Positions 26,601 through 34,706 are shown, counted from the stretch's first letter. The stretch is DNA of 64,000 nt from Cloacibacterium sp046296655 (GCA_046296655.1 JBKBLE010000006.1:1-64000); one strand, 5' to 3'. Translations and numbers: made by a program. The notes: a model not told the origin generated them from the letters alone.

Positions 26601-27077
26601 TTCAGTAAAATCAAAATCCAGTTGGTCGCCAACTTTTATCGTGTGAGAAATCGCTTTGAAATCTTCCTTTTTCAACACTTTTTCTGAAAGCGAAGAAGCG
26701 GTGGCAACGATAATTTTTTTCTTTTTATCAAAATTTAAACGATTGAGAACTTCGGTTCGTAAAACGATGTTTGCATTTTGGGTTTTCTCGACTTGATAAG
26801 GTTCTAAGTGCGTTTCAGGAAAATACAAAACGTTTTCTTCGCCTATCATTTCCTCTAATTCCGAAGTGATGTAATGCGCAGATTCTTTGTCATCAATAAT
26901 GAAAAGAACATCTTTTTTCTGTGTAAGAAATAATTCTGCCACCAAAATAGACGGAACAGAACCAGCAAAACCTTTCACAGAAATATGTTGGTTTTGGTCT
27001 AAATTCTCAAAAAGTTCTTTTCCAAAATTCTTTCTTAAAAACTCGGGAATAAGCGTTTGGCTAATATTTTTCAGCAT
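23649..27077 (-). CDS. mfd: Transcription-repair coupling factor
   Basis: This 1142-residue ATPase removes RNA polymerase stalled at DNA lesions and recruits UvrA. The UvrB-like N-terminal domain has EFSVRGGIVDVF; the polymerase-interacting domain lies near residues 450-520 (VGDYITHIDHGIGKF). The RecG-like motor has Walker A GDVGFGKT (607-614), DEEH near 707 and TATPIPRT; the C-terminal domain follows. Residues 313-341 are the in-frame translation of an 87-bp palindromic repeat (26055-26141), placed in the linker between the UvrB-like part and the polymerase-interacting domain, so it is probably tolerated. Confidence 0.98.
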   Translation of the reverse strand: MLKNISQTLIPEFLRKNFGKELFENLDQNQHISVKGFAGSVPSILVAELFLTQKKDVLFIIDDKESAHYITSELEEMIGEENVLYFPETHLEPYQVEKTQNANIVLRTEVLNRLNFDKKKKIIVATASSLSEKVLKKEDFKAISHTIKVGDQLDFDFTEELLNQFNFNYTDFVSEPGEFSVRGGIVDVFSYAYEKPFRITFFGNEVESIKEFDIETQLSTGKVNEFELVSNMNFAVSGSKVSLLDLLPKDSFIVTKNAYLTVKKLKDFYEKAEQKFETLSKEIKHQKPEILFVSDEVFLRDLEKFKSIDFSSVILNEAKRNEESLKNKIDSSASLRSAQNDKTKTINLNQTAQPTFHKNFELLAEDLKEKKEEGYETWISFSGEKQKERLESIFEELNHDLPFKSFKSELHEGFVDYELKVSVYTDHQIFDRYQRYKAKNSFAKSEQLTLKDLMSLKVGDYITHIDHGIGKFMGLVKVTNDGKTQECFKLTYKNNDLLYVSIHSLHKISKYNGPDGREIVLNKLGSPTWKTLKQKTKAKVKQIAFDLIKLYAQRKTAKGFSFSPDSYLQNELEASFIYEDTPDQEKATQDVKNDMENDGVMDRLICGDVGFGKTEVAIRAAFKAATDGKQVAVLVPTTILAFQHYRSFKERLKDFPVNISYLNRFCSTKQKNETKEGLKNGKIDIVIGTHQLVGKDIVFKDLGLLIIDEEHKFGVNVKDKLKTLKANIDTLTLTATPIPRTLQFSLMAARDLSVIKTPPPNRQPVDTQIIGFNEEILRDAISYEIQRDGQVYFINNRIENLKDIAGLIQRLVPDARVITGHGQMDGKELEARILDFMEGKYDVLVSTTIVESGVDVPNANTIFINDAQKFGMADLHQMRGRVGRSNRKAFCYLITPPFDMMTSDARKRLEAIEQFSDLGSGFQIAMKDLEIRGAGDLLGAEQSGFINEMGFETYQKLMQEALEELQNEDDFQDLFENEEDRKKLFKSQKEVNIDTDFELMLPDSYVNSTEERLSLYQKLAEIPTKEELQKFENELVDRFGNLPKEAINLLKSVELKWLAAEIGFDRIVMKNGIFLGYFPDNPQDKFYQSEKFRNIIAYLSQNPREAQLKEKSGKEGNQLMMRKDGVKNVDEVNVLLNRILSN
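26055..26141. repeat. Palindromic dispersed repeat inserted in frame in mfd
   Basis: The left arm begins GTCATTCTGAGCGGAACGAA and ends GAAGAATC (26055-26090); the right arm, 26105-26141, is its approximate reverse complement and ends TTCAGAATGAC. A 14-base spacer separates them. The length of 87 bases is 29 codons, so the mfd frame is kept. The arms match a repeat common in Bacteroidota spacers (established from general knowledge; a genome search would confirm it). Confidence 0.85.
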
Positions 27078-27139
27078 TGTAATATCGTAAAATTGTAATT
27101 TTTTTCATCGTTTTTCAAAAATTAATAAAACGACGAAAG

Positions 27140-27163
27140 CGATTTCGGGTTGCTCCGAAATCG
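27140..27163. other. Hairpin in the mfd/GH3 divergent spacer
   Basis: CGATTTCGG (27140-27148) pairs with CCGAAATCG (27155-27163) around a six-base loop, with partial outer pairing CGAC/GTCG. No T-run follows on either strand, so it is more likely a repeat or regulatory hairpin than a terminator. Confidence 0.5.
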
Positions 27164-27201
27164 TTTGTCGGTGCAAAGATAGTTTTTTCAAAACTTATTT
27201 T

Positions 27202-27209
27202 TAACTTTG
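27202..27209 (+). promoter_or_regulatory. Bacteroidota -7 promoter box of GH3-like gene
   Basis: TAACTTTG matches TAnnTTTG and ends four bases before the ATG at 27214, suggesting a leaderless transcript. Confidence 0.55.
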
Positions 27210-27213
27210 GCAA

Positions 27214-28716
27214 ATGATAAATTTCTTAAAGAAAAGCATCGCCAAAATTTGGGCGAAAAACCATGTTGCTAAAACGGAAGACTTCAAAAATAACGCCGAA
27301 GTTCTTCAGGAAAAATTGTTATTAGACTTGGTCAAAAAATCCGAAAAAACACTTTTCGGACTTCAGCATAACTTTTCGGAAATAAAATCGGTAGAAGATT
27401 TTCAAAAAAATGTGAAAATCTCTGACTACGAAGACCTAAAACCTTTTATAGAAAAAGTAAAACACGGCGACAAAAATATTCTTTGGCCAGAAAAACCAGA
27501 ATATTTCGCCAAAACTTCTGGAACCACTTCTGGAACCAAATATATTCCTCTCACCAAAGAAGGAATGGACTACCAAGTAAAAGCGGCGCAATCTGCATTG
27601 TTCCATTATATCGCTCAAAAAAATAATGCCGATTTTGTAAACGGAAAAATGATTTTCTTGCAAGGTTCGCCAGAATTAGAAGACATTAACGGAATAAAAA
27701 CAGGCAGACTTTCAGGAATTGTAGCGCATCACATCCCAAAATATTTGCAAAAAAACAGATTGCCGAGCTACGAAACCAATTGCATAGAAGATTGGGAAAC
27801 CAAAGTAGATAAAATTGTAGAAGAAACCGAAAAGGAGAACATGACGCTGATTTCGGGAATTCCGCCTTGGTTAATCATGTATTTTGAAAAGCTCATCGAA
27901 AGAAATGGCAAAAAAATAAAACAATTGTTCCCTAATCTTCAGCTCATTGTAACAGGCGGTGTAAACTACGAACCGTATCGTGAGAAAATGGAAGAATTAT
28001 TGGGCGGAAAAGTAGATATTATCCAAACATTTCCTGCAAGTGAAGGATTTTTCGCCTTTCAAGATGATTATCAAAAAGAAGGACTTCTACTGCAAACCAA
28101 TCACGGAATTTTCTATGAATTTATTCCGCTAGAGTTGTATGGTAAACCAGATGCACCAAGATTAACGTTGAAAGAGGTAGAACTCAATAAAGATTATGCG
28201 CTGATTTTGACGACAAATTCTGGACTTTGGGCTTATTCTATTGGTGATGTGGTACGATTTATTTCTAAAAATCCACATAGAATTTTAGTTTCTGGAAGAA
28301 CCAAACATTTCACCTCAGCTTTTGGGGAACACGTAATTGCTTTTGAAGTGGAAGAAGCGATGAAAGCAACAGTGGAGAAATTCCCAGCACAAATTACGGA
28401 GTTTCACCTCGCACCACAGGTAAATCCCGAAAATGGAGAATTGCCATACCATGAATGGTTTATAGAATTTGAAAAAGAGCCAGAAAATTTAGAAGATTTC
28501 CGTCAAAACCTTGATGCAGAAATGCGCAAAAGAAACACGTATTATGATGATTTGATTTCTGGAAATATTTTGCAGGTTTTGAAAATCACCAAATTGCAGA
28601 AAAACGCCTTTCAAGAATATGCGAAATCTGAAGGAAAACTGGGCGGACAAAATAAAATTCCACGTTTGGCAAATGATAGAAAGATTGGCGATTTTTTAAA
28701 GAATTTTAAAATCTAG
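27214..28716 (+). CDS. GH3 auxin-responsive promoter family protein
   Basis: A 500-residue member of the GH3 family, acyl-adenylate-forming enzymes best known from plants, where they join amino acids to hormones. KTSGTTSGTKYIPLT (about 99-113) is the nucleotide-binding loop, PASEGFFAFQ and YSIGDVVRF the later ATP-contacting motifs, and VSGRTKHF the hinge. Bacterial members are common in Bacteroidota, with unknown substrates; an ATP-dependent acyl or amino-acid ligation is the family expectation. It is divergent from mfd and appears monocistronic. Confidence 0.9.
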   Translation: MINFLKKSIAKIWAKNHVAKTEDFKNNAEVLQEKLLLDLVKKSEKTLFGLQHNFSEIKSVEDFQKNVKISDYEDLKPFIEKVKHGDKNILWPEKPEYFAKTSGTTSGTKYIPLTKEGMDYQVKAAQSALFHYIAQKNNADFVNGKMIFLQGSPELEDINGIKTGRLSGIVAHHIPKYLQKNRLPSYETNCIEDWETKVDKIVEETEKENMTLISGIPPWLIMYFEKLIERNGKKIKQLFPNLQLIVTGGVNYEPYREKMEELLGGKVDIIQTFPASEGFFAFQDDYQKEGLLLQTNHGIFYEFIPLELYGKPDAPRLTLKEVELNKDYALILTTNSGLWAYSIGDVVRFISKNPHRILVSGRTKHFTSAFGEHVIAFEVEEAMKATVEKFPAQITEFHLAPQVNPENGELPYHEWFIEFEKEPENLEDFRQNLDAEMRKRNTYYDDLISGNILQVLKITKLQKNAFQEYAKSEGKLGGQNKIPRLANDRKIGDFLKNFKI

Positions 28717-28738
28717 ATTTTGGATGAAATAATTTCCT

Positions 28739-28746
28739 ATCTTTGA
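28739..28746 (+). promoter_or_regulatory. Bacteroidota -7 promoter box
   Basis: TATCTTTG matches TAnnTTTG, 15 bases before the ATG at 28762. Confidence 0.5.
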
Positions 28747-28761
28747 TAAATATTTGTTCAA

Positions 28762-29001
28762 ATGAATTTAGATTTTAACATAGAAAGCAAAAAATTGGCA
28801 CTTATTCAATGGTTAACTTCATTGAACGATGTTTCTATGATTGATAAAATTCTAGAACTCAAAAATAAAGAAAGTAAAGATTGGTGGGACGAAACTTCTG
28901 ATGAAGAAAAAGAGTCAATTGAAAAAGGATTAGAAGATGCCAATTCTGGAAAGTTACAACCACATTCTGAAATAAGAAAAAAATATGAAAAGTGGTTATA
29001 A
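28762..29001 (+). CDS. Orphan antitoxin-like (addiction module type) small protein
   Basis: A 79-residue acidic protein resembling the antitoxin half of RelE/ParE-type addiction modules in Bacteroidota. The N-terminus is helical (KKLALIQWLTSLND), followed by WWDETSDEEKESIEKGLEDA and the ending HSEIRKKYEKWL, the usual toxin-neutralising tail. No toxin gene is next to it: the following gene is convergent after 12 bases. It has its own promoter box. It could be a solitary antitoxin or an independent regulator. Confidence 0.65.
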   Translation: MNLDFNIESKKLALIQWLTSLNDVSMIDKILELKNKESKDWWDETSDEEKESIEKGLEDANSGKLQPHSEIRKKYEKWL

Positions 29002-29013
29002 AAATTAAGAATT

Positions 29014-29349
29014 TTATTCACTCACAAACTTCAGTCCTACGATTGAAATAATTAAAGTTGACACAAAAAAGATGCGCCAAAAGGTGACTGGTTCGTTAAA
29101 GAAAAAGATTCCCATCAAAACGCTTCCTACCGCTCCAATTCCTGTCCAAACTGCATAAGCTGTACCGATTGGCAAACCGTTTTCGCCAGCAATAGCTTTG
29201 TACATCAGAAACATAGAAAGAAAAAGGCAAACTGCAAATCCAGACCACCAATAGAGGTTTTCTTTACCTGTAGTTTCTTGTGCTTTTCCTAAACAAAACG
29301 CAAATGCAGTTTCGAATAATCCTGCGATGATGAGTATTAACCAATTCAT
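29014..29349 (-). CDS. SMR family exporter, Gdx/SugE type
   Basis: A 111-residue protein with four transmembrane helices that forms an antiparallel dimer exporting small cations. E13 in IIAGLFETAFA is the essential proton/substrate carboxylate, and GTAYAVWTGIGAVGSV is the signature of the Gdx (guanidinium exporter) branch rather than EmrE. The ATG at 29349 was chosen: it matches family length and stands four bases after a minus-strand promoter box; the longer reading would put 20 basic residues in front of helix 1. It is divergent from an MFS gene with a 59-base shared promoter region. Confidence 0.88.
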   Translation of the reverse strand: MNWLILIIAGLFETAFAFCLGKAQETTGKENLYWWSGFAVCLFLSMFLMYKAIAGENGLPIGTAYAVWTGIGAVGSVLMGIFFFNEPVTFWRIFFVSTLIISIVGLKFVSE

Positions 29350-29353
29350 TGCA

Positions 29354-29361
29354 CAAATATA
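29354..29361 (-). promoter_or_regulatory. Bacteroidota -7 promoter box of the SMR gene
   Basis: On the minus strand this is TATATTTG, a TAnnTTTG match, ending four bases before the start at 29349. Confidence 0.55.
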
Positions 29362-29396
29362 GACTTTAACTATTAAAAAAATATTTCTAATTCCTT

Positions 29397-29404
29397 TATA
29401 TTTG
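29397..29404 (+). promoter_or_regulatory. Bacteroidota -7 promoter box of the MFS gene
   Basis: TATATTTG, identical to the minus-strand box of the divergent SMR gene, ends four bases before the ATG at 29409. Confidence 0.55.
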
Positions 29405-29408
29405 CTCA

Positions 29409-30644
29409 ATGATTTCTCTTGAGCCCATTAAAACTCTAAAAAATAAAGAGTTCCGAAACCTACTTACCGGAAGATTTTTTCTAATTCTAGCATTTAGAAT
29501 GCTCGCCACGTTATTAGGATGGTGGGTTTATCAGCTTACAAAAGATCCTTTTTCTATTGGTTTGATAGGTCTTTCAGAGGTTATTCCTGCAGTTTCTACT
29601 GCTTTGTACGCTGGTCATGTTATCGACATGAACGAGAAAAAAAGAATGCTTCTTTGGTGTACTTCGGGATATTTTTTGCTGATTGCCTTGTTATTAATTC
29701 CTGCATTTTATGCTTCTAATCTTCATTTTACAGGTCACGAAATCACGTATTACATCTACGGAATTATATTTTTCACAGGAATTTGTAGAGCTTTCATCGG
29801 CCCGATTGTACCGGTAATGATTCCCAAAATTGTAGGACAAGAAAAATTAGCTAACGCCATTACCTTAAACCAAGCGACTTTTCTTACCGCATCTGTTTCA
29901 GGGCATGCTATTGGCGGATTTCTCATCGCGCTCATCACGATAAAATGGACATTAGTAGTTATTTTATTTTTAATTTTATTGGCATCCTTATTTTTCTTTC
30001 AAATCAAAAAACAACAGTCAGAATACCATAAAAATGAGTTGCAAGTTTGGGCTTCTATGAAAGAAGGAATCACTTACATTTATAGAACAAAAGAGATTCT
30101 AGGAGCTCTTTGTTTAGATATGTTTGCCGTTCTTTTTGGCGGTGCAGTTGCCATGATTCCTGTTTTCGCAAGTGATATTTTAAAAGTTGGAGCTGATGGT
30201 TTCGGACTTCTCAACGCTGCATCAGATATTGGTTCTATGATGATTATTGTAACACTTTCTTTCATTCCATTAAGAAAAAATCAGGGCAAAATTTTAATCG
30301 GTGTAGTAGCTGGATTTGGTTTATGCATCATTGGTTTCGGCTTGTCAAAACTCTACTGGTTGTCTTTCTTATTCCTTATGTTGAGTGGAATTTTTGACGG
30401 AATTTCAGTCGTGATTAGAGGAACCATCGTACAGTTGAAAACTCCAGATCATATCAGAGGAAGAGTGATGAGTGCAAATTCTATTTTCATTATGTCTAGT
30501 AACGAAATGGGACAATTTGAAAGTGGTGTTGCTGCGAAACTTTTAGGCGTAGTAAGGTCAGTCGTTTTTGGCGGAACCATGACGGTTCTTATTGCACTTT
30601 TTGTAGGAAAATTTGTTCCAAAATTGAGAAAAATGGAATATTAA
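29409..30644 (+). CDS. MFS transporter (EntS/MFS_3-like)
   Basis: A 411-residue inner-membrane protein with about twelve helices, of the MFS group that includes enterobactin and multidrug exporters. NKEFRNLLTGRFF at the start and DMNEKKRMLLW in the loop between helices 2 and 3 match this group; VVIRGTIVQLKTPDHIRGRV in the second half is its most conserved stretch. It shares a short divergent promoter region with the SMR exporter, so the two efflux systems may respond together. Substrate unknown. Confidence 0.87.
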   Translation: MISLEPIKTLKNKEFRNLLTGRFFLILAFRMLATLLGWWVYQLTKDPFSIGLIGLSEVIPAVSTALYAGHVIDMNEKKRMLLWCTSGYFLLIALLLIPAFYASNLHFTGHEITYYIYGIIFFTGICRAFIGPIVPVMIPKIVGQEKLANAITLNQATFLTASVSGHAIGGFLIALITIKWTLVVILFLILLASLFFFQIKKQQSEYHKNELQVWASMKEGITYIYRTKEILGALCLDMFAVLFGGAVAMIPVFASDILKVGADGFGLLNAASDIGSMMIIVTLSFIPLRKNQGKILIGVVAGFGLCIIGFGLSKLYWLSFLFLMLSGIFDGISVVIRGTIVQLKTPDHIRGRVMSANSIFIMSSNEMGQFESGVAAKLLGVVRSVVFGGTMTVLIALFVGKFVPKLRKMEY

Positions 30645-30797
30645 AAAAGCCTAGAATTATTTTCAAAAAAATTTAAATATCAATAAGTCAAAAACTTATC
30701 AACATTCGGAATTTCTCCTTATCTTCCATTAACAAAGCATTTGCAGATTATTATCCGCAAAAAGCAGATTTAACCTCAAAAAAAAATTTAAAAATTC

Positions 30798-30805
30798 TAT
30801 CTTTG
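30798..30805 (+). promoter_or_regulatory. Bacteroidota -7 promoter box of dnaB
   Basis: TATCTTTG matches TAnnTTTG and ends four bases before the dnaB ATG at 30810. The 165-base spacer also holds the small hairpin AATAAGT/ACTTATC near 30682. Confidence 0.55.
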
Positions 30806-30809
30806 TGAA

Positions 30810-32375
30810 ATGGCACAGAAGGAAACATTATCAAGTTTAACACATGGTAATTTCGCGAAGGAACTTTCTATTTCAGCAGGCAAAATGCCGCCTAATGCAG
30901 TTGAATTCGAGAAATTGGTTATTGGAACTTTTTTGATTGACAAAAAAGGATTAGATTATTCTATAGATTTATTAACTCCCGAGGTTTTTTACGACCCGAG
31001 ACATCAAGTTATTTTTTCTGCAATCTTAAAATTGTACGAAAAAAACGAGCCTGTAGACTTAATGACCGTAATCCAAGAGCTCAAAAAAGAAGAAAAACTA
31101 GGTTTTGCTGGAGGTGACCATTATATTATAGACCTTACGATGGGCGTTTCTTCGAGCGCTCACATAGAATATCACGTTCGTGTAATTCTAGAAAAATTCA
31201 TTCTCAGAAGTTTGATTAACGTTTCTGCGAATGTAATTGACAGTTCTTACAAAGAATCTACAGACGTTTTTGAATTGCTAGACAAAGCAGAACAATCGTT
31301 TTTTGAAATTACCAATGGAACCATCAAAAAAGGTTTTGACACCGCCAATTCCTTGGTAAAAGAAGCGATTGATAAAATTAAGTCTTTAAAAGACAAAGAA
31401 GGACTGTCTGGTATTCCATCAGGATTTAGAGATGTAGACAAAGAAACAGGAGGATGGCAAAATTCTGACTTAATCATCATCGCGGCACGTCCTGCAATGG
31501 GAAAAACCGCATTTCTACTTTCTATGGCGAGAAACATCGCTGTAGAACACAACATTCCGATGGCGCTATTCTCTCTGGAGATGGCATCAGTACAGCTCAT
31601 CACAAGGATGATTGCCTCTGAAACGGGAATTTCTTCTGAAAAATTGAGAAAAGGACAAATGTCTGAAGAAGAATGGCAAAGACTATTCTCAAACGTTGCC
31701 GCTCTTGAAAACGCTCCACTTTATATAGACGAAACACCTGCACTTTCAGTATTTGATTTCCGTGCAAAATGCAGAAGACTGGTAATGCAACATGGCGTAA
31801 AAATCATCATGGTGGATTATTTACAGTTGATGACCGCAAATTCTGGAGGAAAAGGCGGCGGAAACAGAGAGCAAGAAATTGCAACGATTTCTCGTTCATT
31901 AAAGGCGATTGCAAAAGAATTAAACGTTCCTGTTATTGCACTTTCTCAGTTATCCAGAACCGTAGAAACCCGTCCAAATAAGAGACCTCAACTTTCGGAT
32001 TTGAGAGAATCTGGAGCGATTGAGCAAGATGCAGATATCGTTTCTTTCATCTACAGACCAGAATATTATAAAATTGACACTTGGGAAGACGAAACTCCTT
32101 CTGCCAACCAAGCAGAACTTATCATTGCGAAGCACAGAAACGGTTCTATTGCAGATGTAAGGTTAAGTTTCAACGGAAGTTTAGCCAAATTCTCAGATTT
32201 AGACGTTTTCGGAAGTTATCATTCTTCTGGTTTTGCGCAACAGGATGAACCAAGCGGTTTTGATAAATTGCGAGTTTCCATAGATCCAGGCGCAGCATTT
32301 GGTTTACCAGATAACGGAAATATTTCTGGTTCTGCCATGAATGACGATGACGATGATGAGGAAATGCCGTTTTAA
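30810..32375 (+). CDS. dnaB: Replicative DNA helicase
   Basis: This 521-residue ring helicase unwinds DNA ahead of the replication fork. The N-terminal DnaG-interaction domain covers roughly residues 25-130 (PPNAVEFEKLVIGTFL). The RecA-like C-terminal domain has Walker A ARPAMGKTAF (about 226-235), Walker B VKIIMVDYLQLM, and the DnaB motif LRESGAIEQDADIV. An acidic tail (DDDDDEEMPF) ends the protein. No intein is present. It is monocistronic, with a terminator right after. Confidence 0.98.
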   Translation: MAQKETLSSLTHGNFAKELSISAGKMPPNAVEFEKLVIGTFLIDKKGLDYSIDLLTPEVFYDPRHQVIFSAILKLYEKNEPVDLMTVIQELKKEEKLGFAGGDHYIIDLTMGVSSSAHIEYHVRVILEKFILRSLINVSANVIDSSYKESTDVFELLDKAEQSFFEITNGTIKKGFDTANSLVKEAIDKIKSLKDKEGLSGIPSGFRDVDKETGGWQNSDLIIIAARPAMGKTAFLLSMARNIAVEHNIPMALFSLEMASVQLITRMIASETGISSEKLRKGQMSEEEWQRLFSNVAALENAPLYIDETPALSVFDFRAKCRRLVMQHGVKIIMVDYLQLMTANSGGKGGGNREQEIATISRSLKAIAKELNVPVIALSQLSRTVETRPNKRPQLSDLRESGAIEQDADIVSFIYRPEYYKIDTWEDETPSANQAELIIAKHRNGSIADVRLSFNGSLAKFSDLDVFGSYHSSGFAQQDEPSGFDKLRVSIDPGAAFGLPDNGNISGSAMNDDDDDEEMPF

Positions 32376-32423
32376 TTATAAGTAATATCTAATGAGCAAT
32401 AAGTAATTTTCAAAATATTAGTA

Positions 32424-32453
32424 GTCCAAAAAAACTTTTTTTGGGCTTTTTTT
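32424..32453 (+). terminator. Rho-independent terminator after dnaB
   Basis: AGTCCAAAAAAA pairs with TTTTTTTGGGCT (one G-T wobble), followed by a run of T, about 50 bases after the dnaB stop. Confidence 0.7.
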
Positions 32454-32481
32454 ATTTCTTTAATCCAAAGAATTCTTTTGT

Positions 32482-32489
32482 TACTTTTG
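32482..32489 (+). promoter_or_regulatory. Bacteroidota -7 promoter box of rnhA
   Basis: TACTTTTG matches TAnnTTTG, 13 bases before the rnhA ATG at 32503. Confidence 0.5.
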
Positions 32490-32502
32490 TGGTTTACAAA
32501 AA

Positions 32503-32979
32503 ATGAAAATCGAAATTTACACAGACGGCGCTTGTAGTGGCAATCCTGGAAAAGGTGGCTATGGAATTCTCATGCGTGTTCCTGAGAAAAAATATCAAAA
32601 AACTTTTTCCGAAGGTTTCCGTTTGACCACCAACAATAGAATGGAACTTCTCGCGGTGATTGAAGCACTTGAAAAGTTAAAAAATCCCGAAGAAAACGTT
32701 CACGTTTTCACTGATTCTAAATATGTAGCCGATGCCATTAACCAAAATTGGATTTTCGGATGGATAAAAAAAGGGTTTAAAAATGTGAAAAACCCAGATT
32801 TGTGGCAAAGATTTGTTCCGCTTTTCAGGAAACATAAAATAGAATTTCACTGGATAAAAGGACATGCTGGTCATCCTGAAAATGAAATCTGCGACCAACT
32901 CGCAGTAAAAGCTTCTCAATCATCTAATTTAAAAATAGATACTTTTTTTGAAAATCAAAAAGAGGGCGGATTGTTCTAA
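32503..32979 (+). CDS. rnhA: Ribonuclease HI
   Basis: This 158-residue endonuclease cuts the RNA strand of RNA-DNA hybrids. YTDGACSGNPGKGG gives the catalytic D8, NRMELLA gives E48, FTDSKYV gives D71, and HPENEICDQLA gives the late His and D131. The basic handle (IKKGFKNVKN) is present. Length and motifs are normal for type 1 RNase H. It is separated from dnaB by a terminator and has its own promoter box. Confidence 0.97.
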   Translation: MKIEIYTDGACSGNPGKGGYGILMRVPEKKYQKTFSEGFRLTTNNRMELLAVIEALEKLKNPEENVHVFTDSKYVADAINQNWIFGWIKKGFKNVKNPDLWQRFVPLFRKHKIEFHWIKGHAGHPENEICDQLAVKASQSSNLKIDTFFENQKEGGLF

Positions 32980-33041
32980 ATCTGAATAAAAATTATAATT
33001 AATTTCTCTAGTAGAATTATGCCTATTCTTTTCAAAATCCT

Positions 33042-33049
33042 TACATTTG
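33042..33049 (+). promoter_or_regulatory. Bacteroidota -7 promoter box of the nadBC operon
   Basis: TACATTTG matches TAnnTTTG, 46 bases before the nadB ATG. Confidence 0.45.
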
Positions 33050-33095
33050 AAATATAATTTTACAGACTTTCTAATTTCAAATCTCAATTTTTAAA

Positions 33096-34670
33096 ATGAT
33101 AAAAACAGATGTATTGGTAATAGGTTCAGGAATTTCGGGGCTTTCTTATGCCATTAAAATTTCTGAAAAATTACCAGATGCTAAAATCACCATCGTCACC
33201 AAAGCTGAGGAAGACGAAACCAACACCAAATATGCTCAAGGTGGTTTAGCAGTAGTAATGGATTTTGATACAGATAATTTCCAGAAACATATAGACGATA
33301 CGATGCGCGCTGGAGATTACGAAAACAATAGAGAAGTGGTAGAAATGGTCATCAAAGAAGGACCAGACCGTTTCCGTGAGATTGTAGAATGGGGTGTAAA
33401 TTTTGACAAAAAAGAAGACGGCGAATTTAAACTCGGAAGAGAAGGCGGCCACACCGAATTTAGAATTGTGCATCATAAAGACATTACAGGCGCCGAAATA
33501 GAACGTGCGCTTCTTGCTTATTGCAACAAATCTCCCAACATAGAAATTCTTGATTACCATTACGTTATCGATTTAATCACACAACACCACATTCCCAATA
33601 AAAACTTTGATTTAGAAAATATTTCTTGTTATGGAGCTTATGTTCTAGACCAAAAAAATAAAAAAATCAAGAAAATTACCGCAAAAGTAACCATGGTAGC
33701 AACTGGAGGAGCTGGTCACGTTTATAAAAACACCACGAATCCAAAAATTGCAACTGGAGACGGAATTGCTTTTGTTCACAGAGCTCGCGGTAAAGTTTCT
33801 AACATGCAATACATTCAGTTTCACCCTACTGCAATGTATTCTAAACGAGACGGAATGCTCTTCCTAATTTCGGAAGCAGTAAGAGGAGATGGAGCAAAAC
33901 TCAGAACCAAAAATGGTGAGAAATTCATGCATAAATATGATGAGCGAGAAGAATTAGCTTCGCGAGATATTGTCGCAAGAGCCATTGACAACGAAATGAA
34001 AATTTCTGGTGATGAATATGTAGGCCTTGATTGTAGAGAAATGGATAAAGAAAAGTTCATAGAACATTTTCCTAATATTTATCAAAAATGCATGGATGAA
34101 GGAATTGATCCATTTAAACAACTGATTCCTGTGGTTCCTGCAAGTCATTATTTAATGGGCGGAATCGTGGTAGATAAAGACGGACAATCTTCTATCAAAA
34201 ATCTTTTTGCAGTAGGAGAATGCACTAACACTGGACTGCATGGTGCGAACCGTCTCGCTTCTAATTCACTTTTGGAAGGTTTGGTTTATGGTCATAATGC
34301 TGCAATGAAATCTGTAGAATTGCTTCACAAAGACGAATTTAATTACTTCGACCTCGAAAACGTACCAGAATGGAATGAAGAAGGCATGAAAGTAATGGAA
34401 GAAAAAGTGCTCATCACTTATCTCAGAAAACAACTTCAAGAAATGATGAGTGATTTGGTAGGCATCGTAAGAAGCAACGAAAGATTACAACTGGCTCAAA
34501 AAAAACAAAGAGAAATCTACGAAGCGGTTACAGAATTGTATAATTATTCAGTAATTTCGCCAGAATTATCAGAATTAAGAAATCTGGTGAATGTTTCTTA
34601 CCTTATTATTAAGCATTCTTTGGCGATGAAAGAAAACAAAGGTGCTTTTTACAATAAAGATTTTGCTTAA
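33096..34670 (+). CDS. nadB: L-aspartate oxidase
   Basis: A 524-residue FAD enzyme that oxidises L-aspartate to iminoaspartate, the first step of de novo NAD synthesis. VIGSGISGLSYA (7-18) binds FAD; TKYAQGGLAVVMD, REGGHTEFRIVH and HGANRLASNSLLEGLVYG are the conserved active-site and FAD stretches of NadB, distinguishing it from succinate dehydrogenase subunit A. nadC follows after 36 bases. The middle gene of the pathway, nadA, is not in the window. Confidence 0.96.
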   Translation: MIKTDVLVIGSGISGLSYAIKISEKLPDAKITIVTKAEEDETNTKYAQGGLAVVMDFDTDNFQKHIDDTMRAGDYENNREVVEMVIKEGPDRFREIVEWGVNFDKKEDGEFKLGREGGHTEFRIVHHKDITGAEIERALLAYCNKSPNIEILDYHYVIDLITQHHIPNKNFDLENISCYGAYVLDQKNKKIKKITAKVTMVATGGAGHVYKNTTNPKIATGDGIAFVHRARGKVSNMQYIQFHPTAMYSKRDGMLFLISEAVRGDGAKLRTKNGEKFMHKYDEREELASRDIVARAIDNEMKISGDEYVGLDCREMDKEKFIEHFPNIYQKCMDEGIDPFKQLIPVVPASHYLMGGIVVDKDGQSSIKNLFAVGECTNTGLHGANRLASNSLLEGLVYGHNAAMKSVELLHKDEFNYFDLENVPEWNEEGMKVMEEKVLITYLRKQLQEMMSDLVGIVRSNERLQLAQKKQREIYEAVTELYNYSVISPELSELRNLVNVSYLIIKHSLAMKENKGAFYNKDFA

Positions 34671-34706
34671 AGATTCATCACAGATAAAAACTTGAAATTT
34701 ACATCT

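Noticed and set aside
30696..30759. DnaA-box-like 9-mers TTATCAACA (30696) and TTATCCGCA (30751) before dnaB, and TGTGGATAA at 35642.
   Set aside because: Two are imperfect, the third is isolated, and there is no cluster, no dnaA or dnaN and no AT-rich unwinding region beside them. Chance matches are expected in a sequence of this composition, so no origin is called.
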